A program made the translations under genes and the position numbers. The notes under the pieces are model-generated. The model saw only the letters and a program-made list of their open reading frames with translations, did not search any database and was not told the DNA's origin. Source: Ulvibacterium marinum (GTDB lineage: Bacteria > Bacteroidota > Bacteroidia > Flavobacteriales > Flavobacteriaceae). Taken from it: 64,000 nucleotides of DNA. The stretch is taken from positions 124,001 through 188,000 of the forward strand of contig NZ_RBCJ01000001.1 in NCBI RefSeq assembly GCF_003626755.1. Reading direction: 5' to 3'. Positions 7,846-17,028 of the stretch are shown here, in pieces. Numbering within the stretch: position 1 is the first letter of the stretch; every line of letters starts with the position of its first letter.

Positions 7846-9375
7846 ATGCCGAAAATTAAGGGAAAGTTAGGAATAGAGGAATTTTATAGCGTAATCTTTA
7901 ATGGGGAGTCAATCAGTATAGACCAGACTGTTCTCGCTACTGTTCAAAAAAGCTTTGATTTTCTTAAGGAATTTTCAAAAAATAAAATCATCTATGGCGT
8001 AAATACAGGTTTTGGTCCAATGGCCCAATACAAGATAAAGGATTCCGAGCGGACGCAACTACAATATAATCTCATTCGAAGCCACGCCTCCGGTACCGGG
8101 AATCCAATTCCGGCGAAGTATGTAAAGGCTGCCATGTTGGCAAGGCTCAATACGTTAAGCTTGGGAAATTCCGGAGTGCATACTTCCGTCATACAGCTAA
8201 TGATTTCCTTGATCAACAAAGATATTGTTCCCTTAATATATGAGCATGGCGGTGTAGGGGCAAGTGGTGACCTGGTACAATTGGCACATCTGGCATTGGT
8301 GTTGATCGGGGAAGGGGAAGTATACTATAATGGGGATTTAAGATCTACACAAGAAGTATTTGAAATTGAAGGACTAAAGCCCATATCGGTAGAAATACGG
8401 GAAGGATTGGCCTTGATAAACGGCACGTCCGTTATGACGGGTATAGGCGTCGTAAATACCATTTATACCCGTAGGTTATTGGAATGGATGATTGCCTGCT
8501 CATCTGCCATAAACGAAATAGTCCAAGCTTATGATGATCACCTGTCCCATGACTTGAATGAGACCAAGAAACATCAGGGCCAACGTGAAATAGCCCGTGC
8601 TATGCGCAGCCATTTGAAGGACAGCACACTGACGAGAAAACGGGAACACCATTTATATACGGATAACAATGGGATTACCATCTTTGAGGAAAAAGTACAA
8701 GAATACTACTCCCTACGATGCGTTCCCCAAATATTGGGTCCCGTTCTGGATACTTTGAACGATGTGGAACGGATTATGATAGAGGAAGTGAACTCGGCTA
8801 ATGATAATCCCATAGTGAACGTGGAAAAAGAGCATGTTTACCACGGTGGGAATTTTCACGGGGACTATGTTTCGTTGGAAATGGACAAGCTGAAAATTGT
8901 GGTTACCAAAATGAGCATGCTGGCCGAGCGACAATTAAACTACTTAATGAATTCAAAGCTAAACGACATACTTCCTCCATTTGTGAATCTCGGAAAATTA
9001 GGGTTGAATTTTGGGATGCAAGGTGTGCAATTTACCGCTACCAGCACTACGGCAGAGAACCAGATGCTTTCAAACCCCATGTATGTGCATAGCATCCCTA
9101 ATAATAATGATAACCAAGATATTGTAAGTATGGGCACCAATGCCGCAATGATTACCAAGAAAGTCATTGAAAATGCCTTTGAGGTCATTGCCATCGAACT
9201 CATAACTGTAGTACAGGCCATTGAATATTTAAAGGTGCAGGGCCAAGTCTCTTCGAAGACAAAGAAAATGTACGATGCCATACGGGCCATAGTACCGCCA
9301 TTCCAGGAAGATCTGGTAATGTACCCCTATGTAAATCAAGTAAAGGATTTTATCACTAACCATAAAAACAGTTAG
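7846..9375 (+). CDS. tyrosine ammonia-lyase (MIO-dependent aromatic amino acid lyase)
   Basis: 509 residues, the length of bacterial HAL/TAL enzymes. The Ala139-Ser140-Gly141 triad in GVGASGDL forms the MIO electrophile; YGVNTGFG (50-57) holds the catalytic tyrosine. His80 in the RSHASG loop fits TAL or HAL and argues against PAL, which usually has a hydrophobic residue there. Flexirubin clusters encode a TAL, the best studied being from Flavobacterium johnsoniae. Here it heads the plus-strand cluster and should deaminate tyrosine to 4-coumarate, the aryl starter. The substrate is inferred from the selectivity histidine and context; a true histidase would be expected with hut genes, which are absent. 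Confidence 0.9.
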   Translation: MPKIKGKLGIEEFYSVIFNGESISIDQTVLATVQKSFDFLKEFSKNKIIYGVNTGFGPMAQYKIKDSERTQLQYNLIRSHASGTGNPIPAKYVKAAMLARLNTLSLGNSGVHTSVIQLMISLINKDIVPLIYEHGGVGASGDLVQLAHLALVLIGEGEVYYNGDLRSTQEVFEIEGLKPISVEIREGLALINGTSVMTGIGVVNTIYTRRLLEWMIACSSAINEIVQAYDDHLSHDLNETKKHQGQREIARAMRSHLKDSTLTRKREHHLYTDNNGITIFEEKVQEYYSLRCVPQILGPVLDTLNDVERIMIEEVNSANDNPIVNVEKEHVYHGGNFHGDYVSLEMDKLKIVVTKMSMLAERQLNYLMNSKLNDILPPFVNLGKLGLNFGMQGVQFTATSTTAENQMLSNPMYVHSIPNNNDNQDIVSMGTNAAMITKKVIENAFEVIAIELITVVQAIEYLKVQGQVSSKTKKMYDAIRAIVPPFQEDLVMYPYVNQVKDFITNHKNS

Positions 9376-9379
9376 CATC

Positions 9380-10528
9380 ATGAAAACAAAAAGAGTTATG
9401 AAAATTGCATTGACACTAGTCCTTGGTATGTTCTTGGGGATGGTAAATTTGTCGGCACAAGAACTTGCCTTGGTCCGGGAAGACGGTAAGTTTGGTTATA
9501 TAGACAAGTCGGGGGCCTATGTAATCCAACCAAAATTTGAAAAAGCTAAGAGTTTTTCGGGTCCGTATGCCATGGCGGAAAAGGATGGTAATTGGGGGTA
9601 CATCAATGCCTCCGGGGAATGGGCCATTGAACCAAAATACGATAAAGCGAAAAAGTTCAACTCAGGTCGTGCCATGGTCAATACAAATGATGCGTGGGGC
9701 TATATAGATGGATCAGGAAATCCGCTTAATGTCCCTGCTGCCGAAAAGTACTATGATTTCAATGACGGGGTCGCCATAATTAAGAGGGATGATAAAGTTG
9801 GTCTATTAGGAACAGATGGAAAGTTTATTTTGGAGCCGAAGTTCGACGAAATAAAAAATTTCCATCACGGTGGGGCCAAAGTTCGGAACGGGGATCTTTG
9901 GGGAATGATAGACCAAAAAGGAGAGCTTACTATTCCTATCGAATACAAAGAGTTGGGATTTAATCATCCTAGCGGAGTTTGGGGCAGAAAAGGTGATGAT
10001 TTCGGAATTGTGGCAAACGGTCAACTAAAAGTGATTCCTGGTGTGGACAGAATCTGGAATTTCCATGATGGATCCAATTTTACCTATGCCAGAAAGAACA
10101 AAAAATTGGGGTATGTGAACAATCAAGGGGAATGGGTAATAGAACCAAAGTTTGATAAGGCCAGAGCCTTTAAAAATGGTTTGGCTCCCGCGGCCCAAAG
10201 CAAAAAATGGGGCTATATCAACGAAAAAGGTGAGACGATAATCGATTTTCAATATAGGGATGCCGAAGTTTTCTCCAATGATGGCCTGGCACCTGTAAAA
10301 GATAAAGACTGGGGATTTATAGATACTTCTGGAAATTTGATAATTCCCATGGATTATGATATCTCCGTAGGTCTCGCTTTTTTTCAGAGTGGGGAAGATA
10401 AGGGTTTCATTGGTGGTGTTTCCCGGGTAAAGACCAAAAAAGGATGGGGCTATTTGGACAAGGATGGAAAACTTCTGGGCAACAAATGGTATCAAAATGC
10501 CGAACTTTTTGTTGATACCAGCAAGTAA
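9380..10528 (+). CDS. secreted WG-repeat protein within the flexirubin cluster
   Basis: 382 residues with a signal peptide ending near NLSAQ, then eight or nine WG/KWG repeats of about 35-45 residues (pattern W-G-Y-I-N/D...G...I-E-P-K-Y/F-D-K-A). Such repeats form beta-rich binding domains and carry no known enzyme activity. It begins 4 bases after the ammonia-lyase stop and precedes fabG by 16, so it is co-transcribed with pigment genes. It may be a periplasmic or outer-membrane scaffold or chaperone for the pigment, or a passenger gene. Its role is not known. Confidence 0.85.
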   Translation: MKTKRVMKIALTLVLGMFLGMVNLSAQELALVREDGKFGYIDKSGAYVIQPKFEKAKSFSGPYAMAEKDGNWGYINASGEWAIEPKYDKAKKFNSGRAMVNTNDAWGYIDGSGNPLNVPAAEKYYDFNDGVAIIKRDDKVGLLGTDGKFILEPKFDEIKNFHHGGAKVRNGDLWGMIDQKGELTIPIEYKELGFNHPSGVWGRKGDDFGIVANGQLKVIPGVDRIWNFHDGSNFTYARKNKKLGYVNNQGEWVIEPKFDKARAFKNGLAPAAQSKKWGYINEKGETIIDFQYRDAEVFSNDGLAPVKDKDWGFIDTSGNLIIPMDYDISVGLAFFQSGEDKGFIGGVSRVKTKKGWGYLDKDGKLLGNKWYQNAELFVDTSK

Positions 10529-10544
10529 TTTATACGTACCGTGA

Positions 10545-11288
10545 ATGGGAGAAACTAAAAAGTGTGCCCTTGTAACAGGGGGTTCTAGGGGAATAGGCCG
10601 TGCCATTTGCATTCAATTGGCCAAAGATGCCGATTACCATATACTGATCAATTATAATAGCAACGTTGAGGCCGCCCAGGAAACTCTAGAACGAGTACAC
10701 GAAGTTGGGGGTTCTGCTGAACTTCTACCATTCAATGTAGTGGATGCCGAGGCCGTAAAAACAACCTTGGATACTTGGCAGGAAAACAATAAGGAAGCCA
10801 TTATTGAAGTAATCGTTAACAATGCTGGCATTGCCAAAGACGGGCTCTTCATGTGGATGAAACCTGAAGATTGGTCTTCTGTGCTTAACACAAGCCTTAA
10901 GGGTTTTTTTAACGTAACCAACCATTTGATTCAAAAACTCTTGGTCAACAGATATGGTAGAATTATAAACATGGTTTCCGTTTCTGGTCTGAAAGGAACT
11001 TCCGGCCAGGTTAATTATTCCGCTGCAAAAGGAGGACTTATTTCTGCCACCAAGGCCCTTGCACAAGAAGTAGCCAAAAGAAACGTTACTGTAAATGCAA
11101 TAGCGCCAGGATTTATCAAAACTGATATGACAAGTGAGATGGATGAAAAGGAGTTGAAAAAAATGATTCCCGTCAATCGATTTGGAGAAGCTGAAGAAGT
11201 GGCTCATCTTGTTTCGTTTTTGATTTCCAAAAAGGCATCTTATATTACCGGTGAGGTAATTGGCATTAATGGCGGTATTTATTCTTAA
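10545..11288 (+). CDS. fabG: 3-oxoacyl-ACP reductase, SDR family
   Basis: 247 residues, the standard FabG length. The NADPH-binding TGGSRGIG motif is near residue 12, NNAG in the middle, and the Ser-Tyr-Lys catalytic set appears as VSVSG...YSAAKGG around 140-160. The C-terminal VIGINGG is typical. In this cluster it should reduce the beta-keto group in each round of polyene extension, working with the ketosynthases, ACPs and dehydratases nearby. Primary-metabolism FabG genes usually sit with fabD or acpP, so this copy is most likely pigment-dedicated. Confidence 0.93.
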   Translation: MGETKKCALVTGGSRGIGRAICIQLAKDADYHILINYNSNVEAAQETLERVHEVGGSAELLPFNVVDAEAVKTTLDTWQENNKEAIIEVIVNNAGIAKDGLFMWMKPEDWSSVLNTSLKGFFNVTNHLIQKLLVNRYGRIINMVSVSGLKGTSGQVNYSAAKGGLISATKALAQEVAKRNVTVNAIAPGFIKTDMTSEMDEKELKKMIPVNRFGEAEEVAHLVSFLISKKASYITGEVIGINGGIYS

Positions 11289-11302
11289 AATATTTATTGG
11301 CA

Positions 11303-12523
11303 ATGCAACGAGTGGTAATCACAGGTATGGGTATTTATTCCTGCATAGGCAAGAACTTGGAGGAGGTAAAGACCTCGTTATACGAGGGAAAATCCGGGAT
11401 TGTTTATGATGAACAAAGGAAGACCTTTGGCTATAGGTCCCCTTTAACAGGACATGTGGAATTACCGAACCTCAAAAGCCAGCTTTCCAGAAGACAACGT
11501 GTTAGTATGGGCGAGGAAGCGGCGTATGCCTATGTAGCCACTATGGAAGCTTTGAAGAATGCCAATATCCCCTTGGAATATATGGACACCAATGAGGTGG
11601 GTATTATTTACGGCAATGACAGTACGGCAAAATCGGTAATTGAATCCATAGATATCATCCGTGAAAAAAAAGATACCACCCTGGTAGGTTCGGGAGCTAT
11701 TTTTAAGGCGATGAATTCTACGGTAACCATGAACCTTTCCACTATTCTTAAACTCAAGGGTATAAACCTTACACTTAGCGCTGCCTGTGCCAGTGGATCA
11801 CATTCCATTGGTATGGCGTATCAATTGATCAAAAGCGGGCTTCAGGATTGTATTATTTGTGGTGGTGCACAGGAAATTAATCATTTGGCCATGGCCAGTT
11901 TTGACGGGCTCGGGGTATTTGCAGTAAATACAGAAAATCCCGAAAAAGCCTCTCGCCCCTTCGACAAAAGTAGGGACGGATTGGTTCCCAGTGGCGGGGC
12001 GGCCACACTTATATTGGAGAGTTATGAATCCGCCCAGGAGCGAGGTGCTCCCATTTTTGGCGAAGTTGTGGGCTACGGTTTTTCCTCAAATGGAGCGCAT
12101 ATTTCAACTCCGAATGTAGATGGACCTTCCTCAGCCATGAAAAAAGCCCTGAAGGATGCAAATATGAACGCCTCGGCCGTGGATTATATAAATGCCCACG
12201 CGACCTCAACCCCTGTTGGCGATGCCAATGAGGCCAAGGCATTATTTGAAGTTTTCGGAACGGATTACCCATATGTAAGCTCTACTAAATCCATGACAGG
12301 TCATGAGTGCTGGATGGCCGGTGCAAGTGAGGTGGTATACGCTACGCTTATGATGCAACATTCCTTTATTGCCCCCAATATTAATCTGCAGGAAACCGAT
12401 GAGGATTCTTCCAAATTAAACATCGTTAAGAAAACCTTAAATAAAAAAATTGACGTATTTTTGTCCAATTCATTCGGTTTTGGTGGCACCAATTCCGCAT
12501 TGATCGTTAAAAAATGCTGTTGA
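11303..12523 (+). CDS. beta-ketoacyl-ACP synthase (FabF-like, pigment cluster)
   Basis: 406 residues from ATG 11303 (MQRVVITGMG); an upstream TTG adds only two residues. The Cys-His-His catalytic set is intact: ACASGS, NAHATSTP and MTGHE. It follows fabG by 14 bases and overlaps the frame of the ACP gene region. It is one of three catalytically complete FabF-type ketosynthases in the cluster and is placed with its own ACP, so it may act as an elongating unit in polyene or dialkylresorcinol acyl chain formation. Which chain it extends cannot be told from sequence alone. Confidence 0.9.
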   Translation: MQRVVITGMGIYSCIGKNLEEVKTSLYEGKSGIVYDEQRKTFGYRSPLTGHVELPNLKSQLSRRQRVSMGEEAAYAYVATMEALKNANIPLEYMDTNEVGIIYGNDSTAKSVIESIDIIREKKDTTLVGSGAIFKAMNSTVTMNLSTILKLKGINLTLSAACASGSHSIGMAYQLIKSGLQDCIICGGAQEINHLAMASFDGLGVFAVNTENPEKASRPFDKSRDGLVPSGGAATLILESYESAQERGAPIFGEVVGYGFSSNGAHISTPNVDGPSSAMKKALKDANMNASAVDYINAHATSTPVGDANEAKALFEVFGTDYPYVSSTKSMTGHECWMAGASEVVYATLMMQHSFIAPNINLQETDEDSSKLNIVKKTLNKKIDVFLSNSFGFGGTNSALIVKKCC

Positions 12524-12525
12524 AA

Positions 12526-12768
12526 ATGACTAAAGAGGTTATTATTGGAAAAATCGATGACTTCCTTATAGACGAATTTGAAGTAGAGGAAGAGGATATT
12601 GCACCGGAGGCCAACCTTAAGGAGACCTTGGAACTGGATAGTCTCGATTTTGTGGATTTGGTGGTGGCAGTAGAAAGCAACTTTGGCGTTAAACTGGTCG
12701 GAGAGGATTTCGTAAACATAATAACACTTCAGGATTTCTACGACCTCATCGAGCGAAAATTGGACTGA
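12526..12768 (+). CDS. acyl carrier protein 1
   Basis: 80 residues from ATG 12526 (MTKEV). An in-frame ATG at 12514 would overlap the ketosynthase and is less natural. The phosphopantetheine serine is in ELDSLDF, and the protein is acidic and helical like other ACPs. It lies directly behind the first ketosynthase. It carries growing acyl chains for the pigment pathway. A second ACP is encoded at 22259. Confidence 0.9.
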   Translation: MTKEVIIGKIDDFLIDEFEVEEEDIAPEANLKETLELDSLDFVDLVVAVESNFGVKLVGEDFVNIITLQDFYDLIERKLD

Positions 12769-12787
12769 TCGTTCTCAAAACTTATCC

Positions 12788-13675
12788 ATGGCAGCGGAAT
12801 GGGAAGGAAAATCCAGAGGTACCGTCCTAGGCTATAAAATTTTTATCTTTTTCATTAAAAGTTTAGGAATCCGCGCCTCGTATTTCCTATTGTATTTTGT
12901 TATCCTCTATTTCTGTCTTTTTTCCTGGAAAAACACAAAAGCAATCTATTACTATCTCAACCAAAGACTGGGATATTCGCATCTGAAAAGTTTTTTTGGA
13001 ATATATAAGAGCTACTATTCCTTTGGCCAGACGTTAATAGATAAGACGGCAATAGGGTCGGGTCTTCGGGATAAGTTTACCTATGAATTTGACGGTATCG
13101 AGAACATTAAAAACCTACTAGCGAACGGCGAGGGAGGTATTCTGATCAGTGCCCATGTTGGAAATTTCGAGATAGCCGAATTCTTTTTTGAGGATATAGA
13201 TACGCATTCCCAGATCAATTTGGTGACCACGGATGCGGAGCATGAGCATATAAAGGAATATCTTGAAAGTGTTACCTCAAAATCAAAAATCAAGTTTATA
13301 CTTGTTCGGGAAGATCTTTCGCATATTTTTGAAATTAACGTAGCCTTGGGAAAGGGAGAGTTGGTCTGTTTTACAGGTGACCGCTATTTTGTAGGGCAAA
13401 AGACATTGGAGGAGACGCTTTTGGACGAGAAGGCCGAATTTCCGGCCGGTCCGTTCCTATTGGGTTCTCGACTTAAGGTTCCCGTTTTGTTCGTATACGT
13501 TATGAAGGAGACCGCCAAGCATTATCACCTTTTTGCAAGAAAAGCAAAGGTGAAAAACAGGGATGCCCAAGGCTTATTGAAAGAATACACCAAAAGCGTA
13601 GAATGGATTTTGGGGAAATATCCCTTACAATGGTTCAATTATTTTGACTTTTGGAAAAGAAAAGAAAATACATGA
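12788..13675 (+). CDS. lipid A acyltransferase-like (LPLAT) protein
   Basis: 295 residues with an N-terminal membrane helix (about 20-47) and an HX4E motif (H123-VGNF-E128) as in the LpxL/HtrB lysophospholipid acyltransferase superfamily, which uses acyl-ACP donors. It lies between ACP 1 and darA; its stop overlaps the darA start. In flexirubin biosynthesis an acyltransferase is needed to join the aryl polyene acid to the dialkylresorcinol by an ester. This protein and the acyltransferase domain at 29537 are candidates. The acceptor is inferred, not shown. Confidence 0.82.
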   Translation: MAAEWEGKSRGTVLGYKIFIFFIKSLGIRASYFLLYFVILYFCLFSWKNTKAIYYYLNQRLGYSHLKSFFGIYKSYYSFGQTLIDKTAIGSGLRDKFTYEFDGIENIKNLLANGEGGILISAHVGNFEIAEFFFEDIDTHSQINLVTTDAEHEHIKEYLESVTSKSKIKFILVREDLSHIFEINVALGKGELVCFTGDRYFVGQKTLEETLLDEKAEFPAGPFLLGSRLKVPVLFVYVMKETAKHYHLFARKAKVKNRDAQGLLKEYTKSVEWILGKYPLQWFNYFDFWKRKENT

Positions 13676-14601
13676 AGGAAGTACTGGTCGTCTATTATTC
13701 CCAAACCGGGCAGTTATTGGATATTCTGGAAAATATGGTTTCCCCCTTAAAACAGGATAACATAGCTGTTTCCTATTATAGAATTATCCCAAACGAACCC
13801 TATGAATTTCCATGGGATAAGGAAAAATTTTTCGATTGCTTCCCGGAATCATTTTTACAGATACCCTCTGGGTTTCACCCCCCCGAAGAAGAAATTCTAA
13901 GGAAAAAATACGATTTGGTCATTTTGGGCTATCAGGTATGGTACCTTACCCCTTCCATTCCTATCAATTCTTTTTTAATATCCGATATTGGGAAATCGCT
14001 TTTAAGGGATAGACCGGTAATGACCGTTGTTGCCTGTAGGAATATGTGGATACAGGCACAGGAAAAGATGAAAAGACTACTGGTCCAAGCAGAGGCCAAA
14101 CTTGTGGGTCATATTGCACTCGTAGATCGCCATATCAATCATATCAGCGTTATAACCATTTCACATTGGATGTTATCCGGAAAAAAAGACAGGTATCTGG
14201 GTATTTTCCCAAAACCTGGGGTTTCCGATAAAGACATCAAGGAAGCTATCAAATTTGGAGCACCTATCAAAGAGGCCCTTCTTGTTGAGGACTTTTCAAA
14301 TTTGCAGGAAAATCTTCTAAAGCTGGGTGCGGTTCGCATCAACCCATATTTAGTGCTTACGGATAAAAGAGGCAATGTATTATTCTCCAAATGGGCCAAC
14401 CATATTATTAAAAAAGGAGGACCTGGAGAACCACCACGACTCAAATGGATCAGAATATTCAAATATTATTTGTTATTTGCGATCTGGGTCATAGCACCAA
14501 TAGTTTTTATTGTATTTTTGCTCACTTATTTGCCCCGGTACCAGAGGAGGAAAGAAGATAAAGCCTATTATTCCTCAGTAGCGCTAAAGGAAAATAGATG
14601 A
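13672..14601 (+). CDS. darA: DarA-like dialkylresorcinol biosynthesis protein
   Basis: 309 residues from ATG 13672, which overlaps the preceding stop (ATGA); an upstream ATG at 13651 adds seven lysine-rich residues. The N-terminus (VVYYSQTGQ) resembles a flavodoxin-like phosphate loop, with GYQVWYLTPS further on. A hydrophobic C-terminal helix (about 280-305) may anchor it to the membrane. The gene is immediately followed by the DarB-type ketosynthase, the characteristic darA-darB pair of dialkylresorcinol pathways, in which DarA is thought to aromatise the cyclohexanedione product. The name rests on this pairing and fold pattern. Confidence 0.82.
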   Translation: MKEVLVVYYSQTGQLLDILENMVSPLKQDNIAVSYYRIIPNEPYEFPWDKEKFFDCFPESFLQIPSGFHPPEEEILRKKYDLVILGYQVWYLTPSIPINSFLISDIGKSLLRDRPVMTVVACRNMWIQAQEKMKRLLVQAEAKLVGHIALVDRHINHISVITISHWMLSGKKDRYLGIFPKPGVSDKDIKEAIKFGAPIKEALLVEDFSNLQENLLKLGAVRINPYLVLTDKRGNVLFSKWANHIIKKGGPGEPPRLKWIRIFKYYLLFAIWVIAPIVFIVFLLTYLPRYQRRKEDKAYYSSVALKENR

Positions 14602-15731
14602 AGGACGTTTATATAACACGAATAGCCAAGTTTTTACCGAATGATCCGGTGGATAATGACGGAATGGAGGAAAAGCTAGGGATTTTAGACGGTAAGACTT
14701 CAAAGGCCAGACGAATAGTATTACGCAACAATAGGATAAAAACACGGTATTACGCCTTAGACGACAAGGGTAAGGTCACTCATAATAATGCCCAGTTGAC
14801 CAAAGAAGCCATTGAGCTCTTGTGTGATGACGATTTCAAGATTCAGGATATCCAATTACTTTCCTGTGGCACCTCCAGCCCAGATCAAATATTACCATCC
14901 CATGCCGCTATGGTCCATGGTTTTCTAAAGAATGGCAATATGGAGATCAACTCGGTCTCTGGTGCTTGTTGTTCGGGAATGAATGCATTGAAATACGGGT
15001 ATCTTTCTGTTAAGGCCGGACAAATAGAAAGAGCAGTCTGTGCAGGCTCAGAACGTAGTTCTACTTGGTTGAAGTCAGAGGTTTACGAGGACGAAATAGA
15101 ACATTTGAAGGAATTGAACGGAAACCCCATATTATCCTTCAATAAGGAATTTTTGCGTTGGATGTTATCCGACGGGTCTGGAGCAGTTTTGCTGGAACCC
15201 GATCCTAAAGGCAAAACACCGTTAAAAATTGAATGGATGGAGGGCTATTCCTATGCTTTTGAACTTGAGGCCTGTATGTATGCCGGGGGTGATAAAGAAG
15301 AAAATGGGCACCTAAGACCTTGGAGCGAATTTCCTGCCAATGACTGGAGCAAAAAATCTGTGTTTGCCGTAAAGCAGGATACCCGATTGTTGGGCGAATA
15401 TATTTTGGAGAAAGGCGTAAACAGTCTAAAATTAACCTACGAAAAATACGGTATAGGCCCAGATGATGTAGATTATTATTTGCCTCATATTTCATCATAC
15501 TATTTTAAGGATGGACTGTACAATGAAATGAAGCGTCAAGGGATAGAGATGCCCTTAAACAAATGGTTTCTTAATCTCGAAAATGTGGGTAATGCGGGGG
15601 CAGCGTCTATTTATATGATGTTAGAGGAATTGGTACAATCGGGAAAACTTAAGAAAGGGGACAAAATATTGCTACACGTTCCGGAAAGTGCCCGATTTTC
15701 CTACACCTATGCTTATTTGACCGTGAGTTAA
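14598..15731 (+). CDS. darB: DarB-like ketosynthase III, dialkylresorcinol synthase
   Basis: 377 residues, a KAS III fold. The Cys-His-Asn set is visible: GACCSGMNAL with the nucleophile, YYLPHISS with the histidine and ENVGNAGAAS with the asparagine. The start overlaps the darA stop (ATGA), showing translational coupling. DarB-type enzymes condense two acyl intermediates to a 2,5-dialkylcyclohexane-1,3-dione, later aromatised. It differs from housekeeping FabH by its longer N-terminal part and loose sequence at the mouth of the active site. It makes the resorcinol half of the flexirubin ester. Confidence 0.88.
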   Translation: MKDVYITRIAKFLPNDPVDNDGMEEKLGILDGKTSKARRIVLRNNRIKTRYYALDDKGKVTHNNAQLTKEAIELLCDDDFKIQDIQLLSCGTSSPDQILPSHAAMVHGFLKNGNMEINSVSGACCSGMNALKYGYLSVKAGQIERAVCAGSERSSTWLKSEVYEDEIEHLKELNGNPILSFNKEFLRWMLSDGSGAVLLEPDPKGKTPLKIEWMEGYSYAFELEACMYAGGDKEENGHLRPWSEFPANDWSKKSVFAVKQDTRLLGEYILEKGVNSLKLTYEKYGIGPDDVDYYLPHISSYYFKDGLYNEMKRQGIEMPLNKWFLNLENVGNAGAASIYMMLEELVQSGKLKKGDKILLHVPESARFSYTYAYLTVS

Positions 15732-16172
15732 ATGAACCTTCTCAAAGACCCCATAACCGATCAAGACTTCCTGCTCGGGCTGATTCCCCAGAAACATCCT
15801 TTTGTAATGGTGGATAAATTATTTTACTTTTCCCCTGAAAAAATAGTATCCGGATTTAACATAACGCAAGAAAATCTGTTTACGAGTAACGAGATGTTCA
15901 AAGAACCCGGACTTATCGAAAACATGGCACAAACTGTGGCCCTACATACCGGATATCATTATTTTTTAAAAAACCAAGATGCCCCAATGGGGTATATCGG
16001 TGCCATTGCAAAGGTGGAAATCGATTCCCTTCCCCGCTTAGGACAGGAACTTAGGACAACGGTCCATATCCTTCATGATATTATGGGAGTTACTTTGGTA
16101 GAGTCACAGATTGAATGTGACGGATCCCTGATAGCAACCGGTAAAATGAAAACCGTATTGGCCAATAGGTGA
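15732..16172 (+). CDS. hotdog-fold 3-hydroxyacyl-ACP dehydratase (FabZ/ApeP-like)
   Basis: 146 residues. HPFVMVD near residue 19 and EPGLIENMAQ near 56-65 resemble the histidine and acidic sites of FabA/FabZ-like dehydratases. It starts on the base after the darB stop and overlaps the next, similar gene. Together the two may form a heterodimeric dehydratase, as hotdog proteins often work in pairs. The expected role is removal of water after FabG reduction in polyene synthesis. Confidence 0.82.
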   Translation: MNLLKDPITDQDFLLGLIPQKHPFVMVDKLFYFSPEKIVSGFNITQENLFTSNEMFKEPGLIENMAQTVALHTGYHYFLKNQDAPMGYIGAIAKVEIDSLPRLGQELRTTVHILHDIMGVTLVESQIECDGSLIATGKMKTVLANR

Positions 16173-16627
16173 AGAATGCACGCCTACATATCGATATTAA
16201 AAAATTCCTTCCGCATAGGGAACCTATGCTCATGGTTAATACCATGCCCTATCTTGATGCCGATTCGGTAGTGACCGAATTCCATATAACCGAGGATTGT
16301 ATTTTTGTGGACAAGGGCAGGCTTTCGGAAACAGGACTTATTGAAAATGCGGCCCAGGCCTGTTCGGCTATTGTAGGACAAAGCTATTTTGAAACGGACG
16401 ATCTAGAGGGAAAGGGCAACAAAGTCATAGGATACATCAGTGCTATAAAAAAAGTTGAAATCTTTCAACTGCCTACCGTCAACGAAACTTTGATAACAAA
16501 AGCAAAATTAATCTCCCGTTACGATACGGAAGAGCTCAGTATCTGTACCATTACAGGCTCCATTTTTAGAAAAGATGATTTAATCGTAGATTGTACTCTG
16601 AATTTTCTAATCCATGAAGTCCAATGA
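16169..16627 (+). CDS. second hotdog dehydratase-like protein
   Basis: 152 residues starting with GTG at 16169, which overlaps the preceding stop (GTGA); no in-frame ATG occurs early enough. It has LPHREPMLMV near residue 14 and TGLIENAAQ further on, the same layout as the preceding protein but clearly diverged. The arrangement suggests an old tandem duplication. It could be the partner subunit of the first dehydratase or act on a different chain length. Confidence 0.8.
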   Translation: MKNARLHIDIKKFLPHREPMLMVNTMPYLDADSVVTEFHITEDCIFVDKGRLSETGLIENAAQACSAIVGQSYFETDDLEGKGNKVIGYISAIKKVEIFQLPTVNETLITKAKLISRYDTEELSICTITGSIFRKDDLIVDCTLNFLIHEVQ

Positions 16628-17025
16628 AAAAGGGCGAAGTGCCTCAGCACAAAAGCATACTTGAATCTGCCAATCTCCGGGAAATGTGCTATGCCGTGGA
16701 CGAAAATGGGGAATACACCACTGCACTGAGCACTGGCTGGGATCCCAAAACCATTGCCCTTGAAAATGCGTTAAAGGAAATTGAGGAACGCGTGGAAACC
16801 GCAAAGCAACGTGTACTTGCCAATGAAGCCAGCCCTATTGTTTATTATATGGAACTCCATAAAATGGATTTAGGTATCCTAGCGAGTTATGTAGGGCTTT
16901 GGAAATGGCGCGTAAAACGACATTTTAAACCCTCGGTCTTTAAAAGATTAAGCCCTGGAACACTACAAAAATATGCCGATGTCTTTGACATTACCATTGA
17001 AGAACTAGTGCATATACACCCTTGA
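16624..17025 (+). CDS. small protein with HTH-like C-terminal part, pigment cluster
   Basis: 133 residues, start overlapping the preceding stop (ATGA). The C-terminal 60 residues (LGILASYVGLWKWRVKRHF, then LQKYADVFDITIEELV) look like a Cro/CI-type helix-turn-helix. The first half is unlike known regulators. It may be a small regulator of the cluster or a protein that only keeps the fold. I do not recognise a named family. Confidence 0.6.
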   Translation: MKKGEVPQHKSILESANLREMCYAVDENGEYTTALSTGWDPKTIALENALKEIEERVETAKQRVLANEASPIVYYMELHKMDLGILASYVGLWKWRVKRHFKPSVFKRLSPGTLQKYADVFDITIEELVHIHP

Positions 17026-17028
17026 AAA

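Noticed and set aside
7846-9375. Ammonia-lyase considered as histidase (hutH)
   Set aside because: No hut genes nearby, and it heads an aryl polyene pigment operon in which TAL is expected.
10025-10612. 195-residue minus-strand frame across the WG-repeat gene and fabG start
   Set aside because: It covers the junction of two well-supported plus-strand genes and its sequence is the low-quality mirror of WG repeats.
10725-11303. 192-residue minus-strand frame opposite fabG
   Set aside because: Shadow of fabG, which has all SDR motifs.
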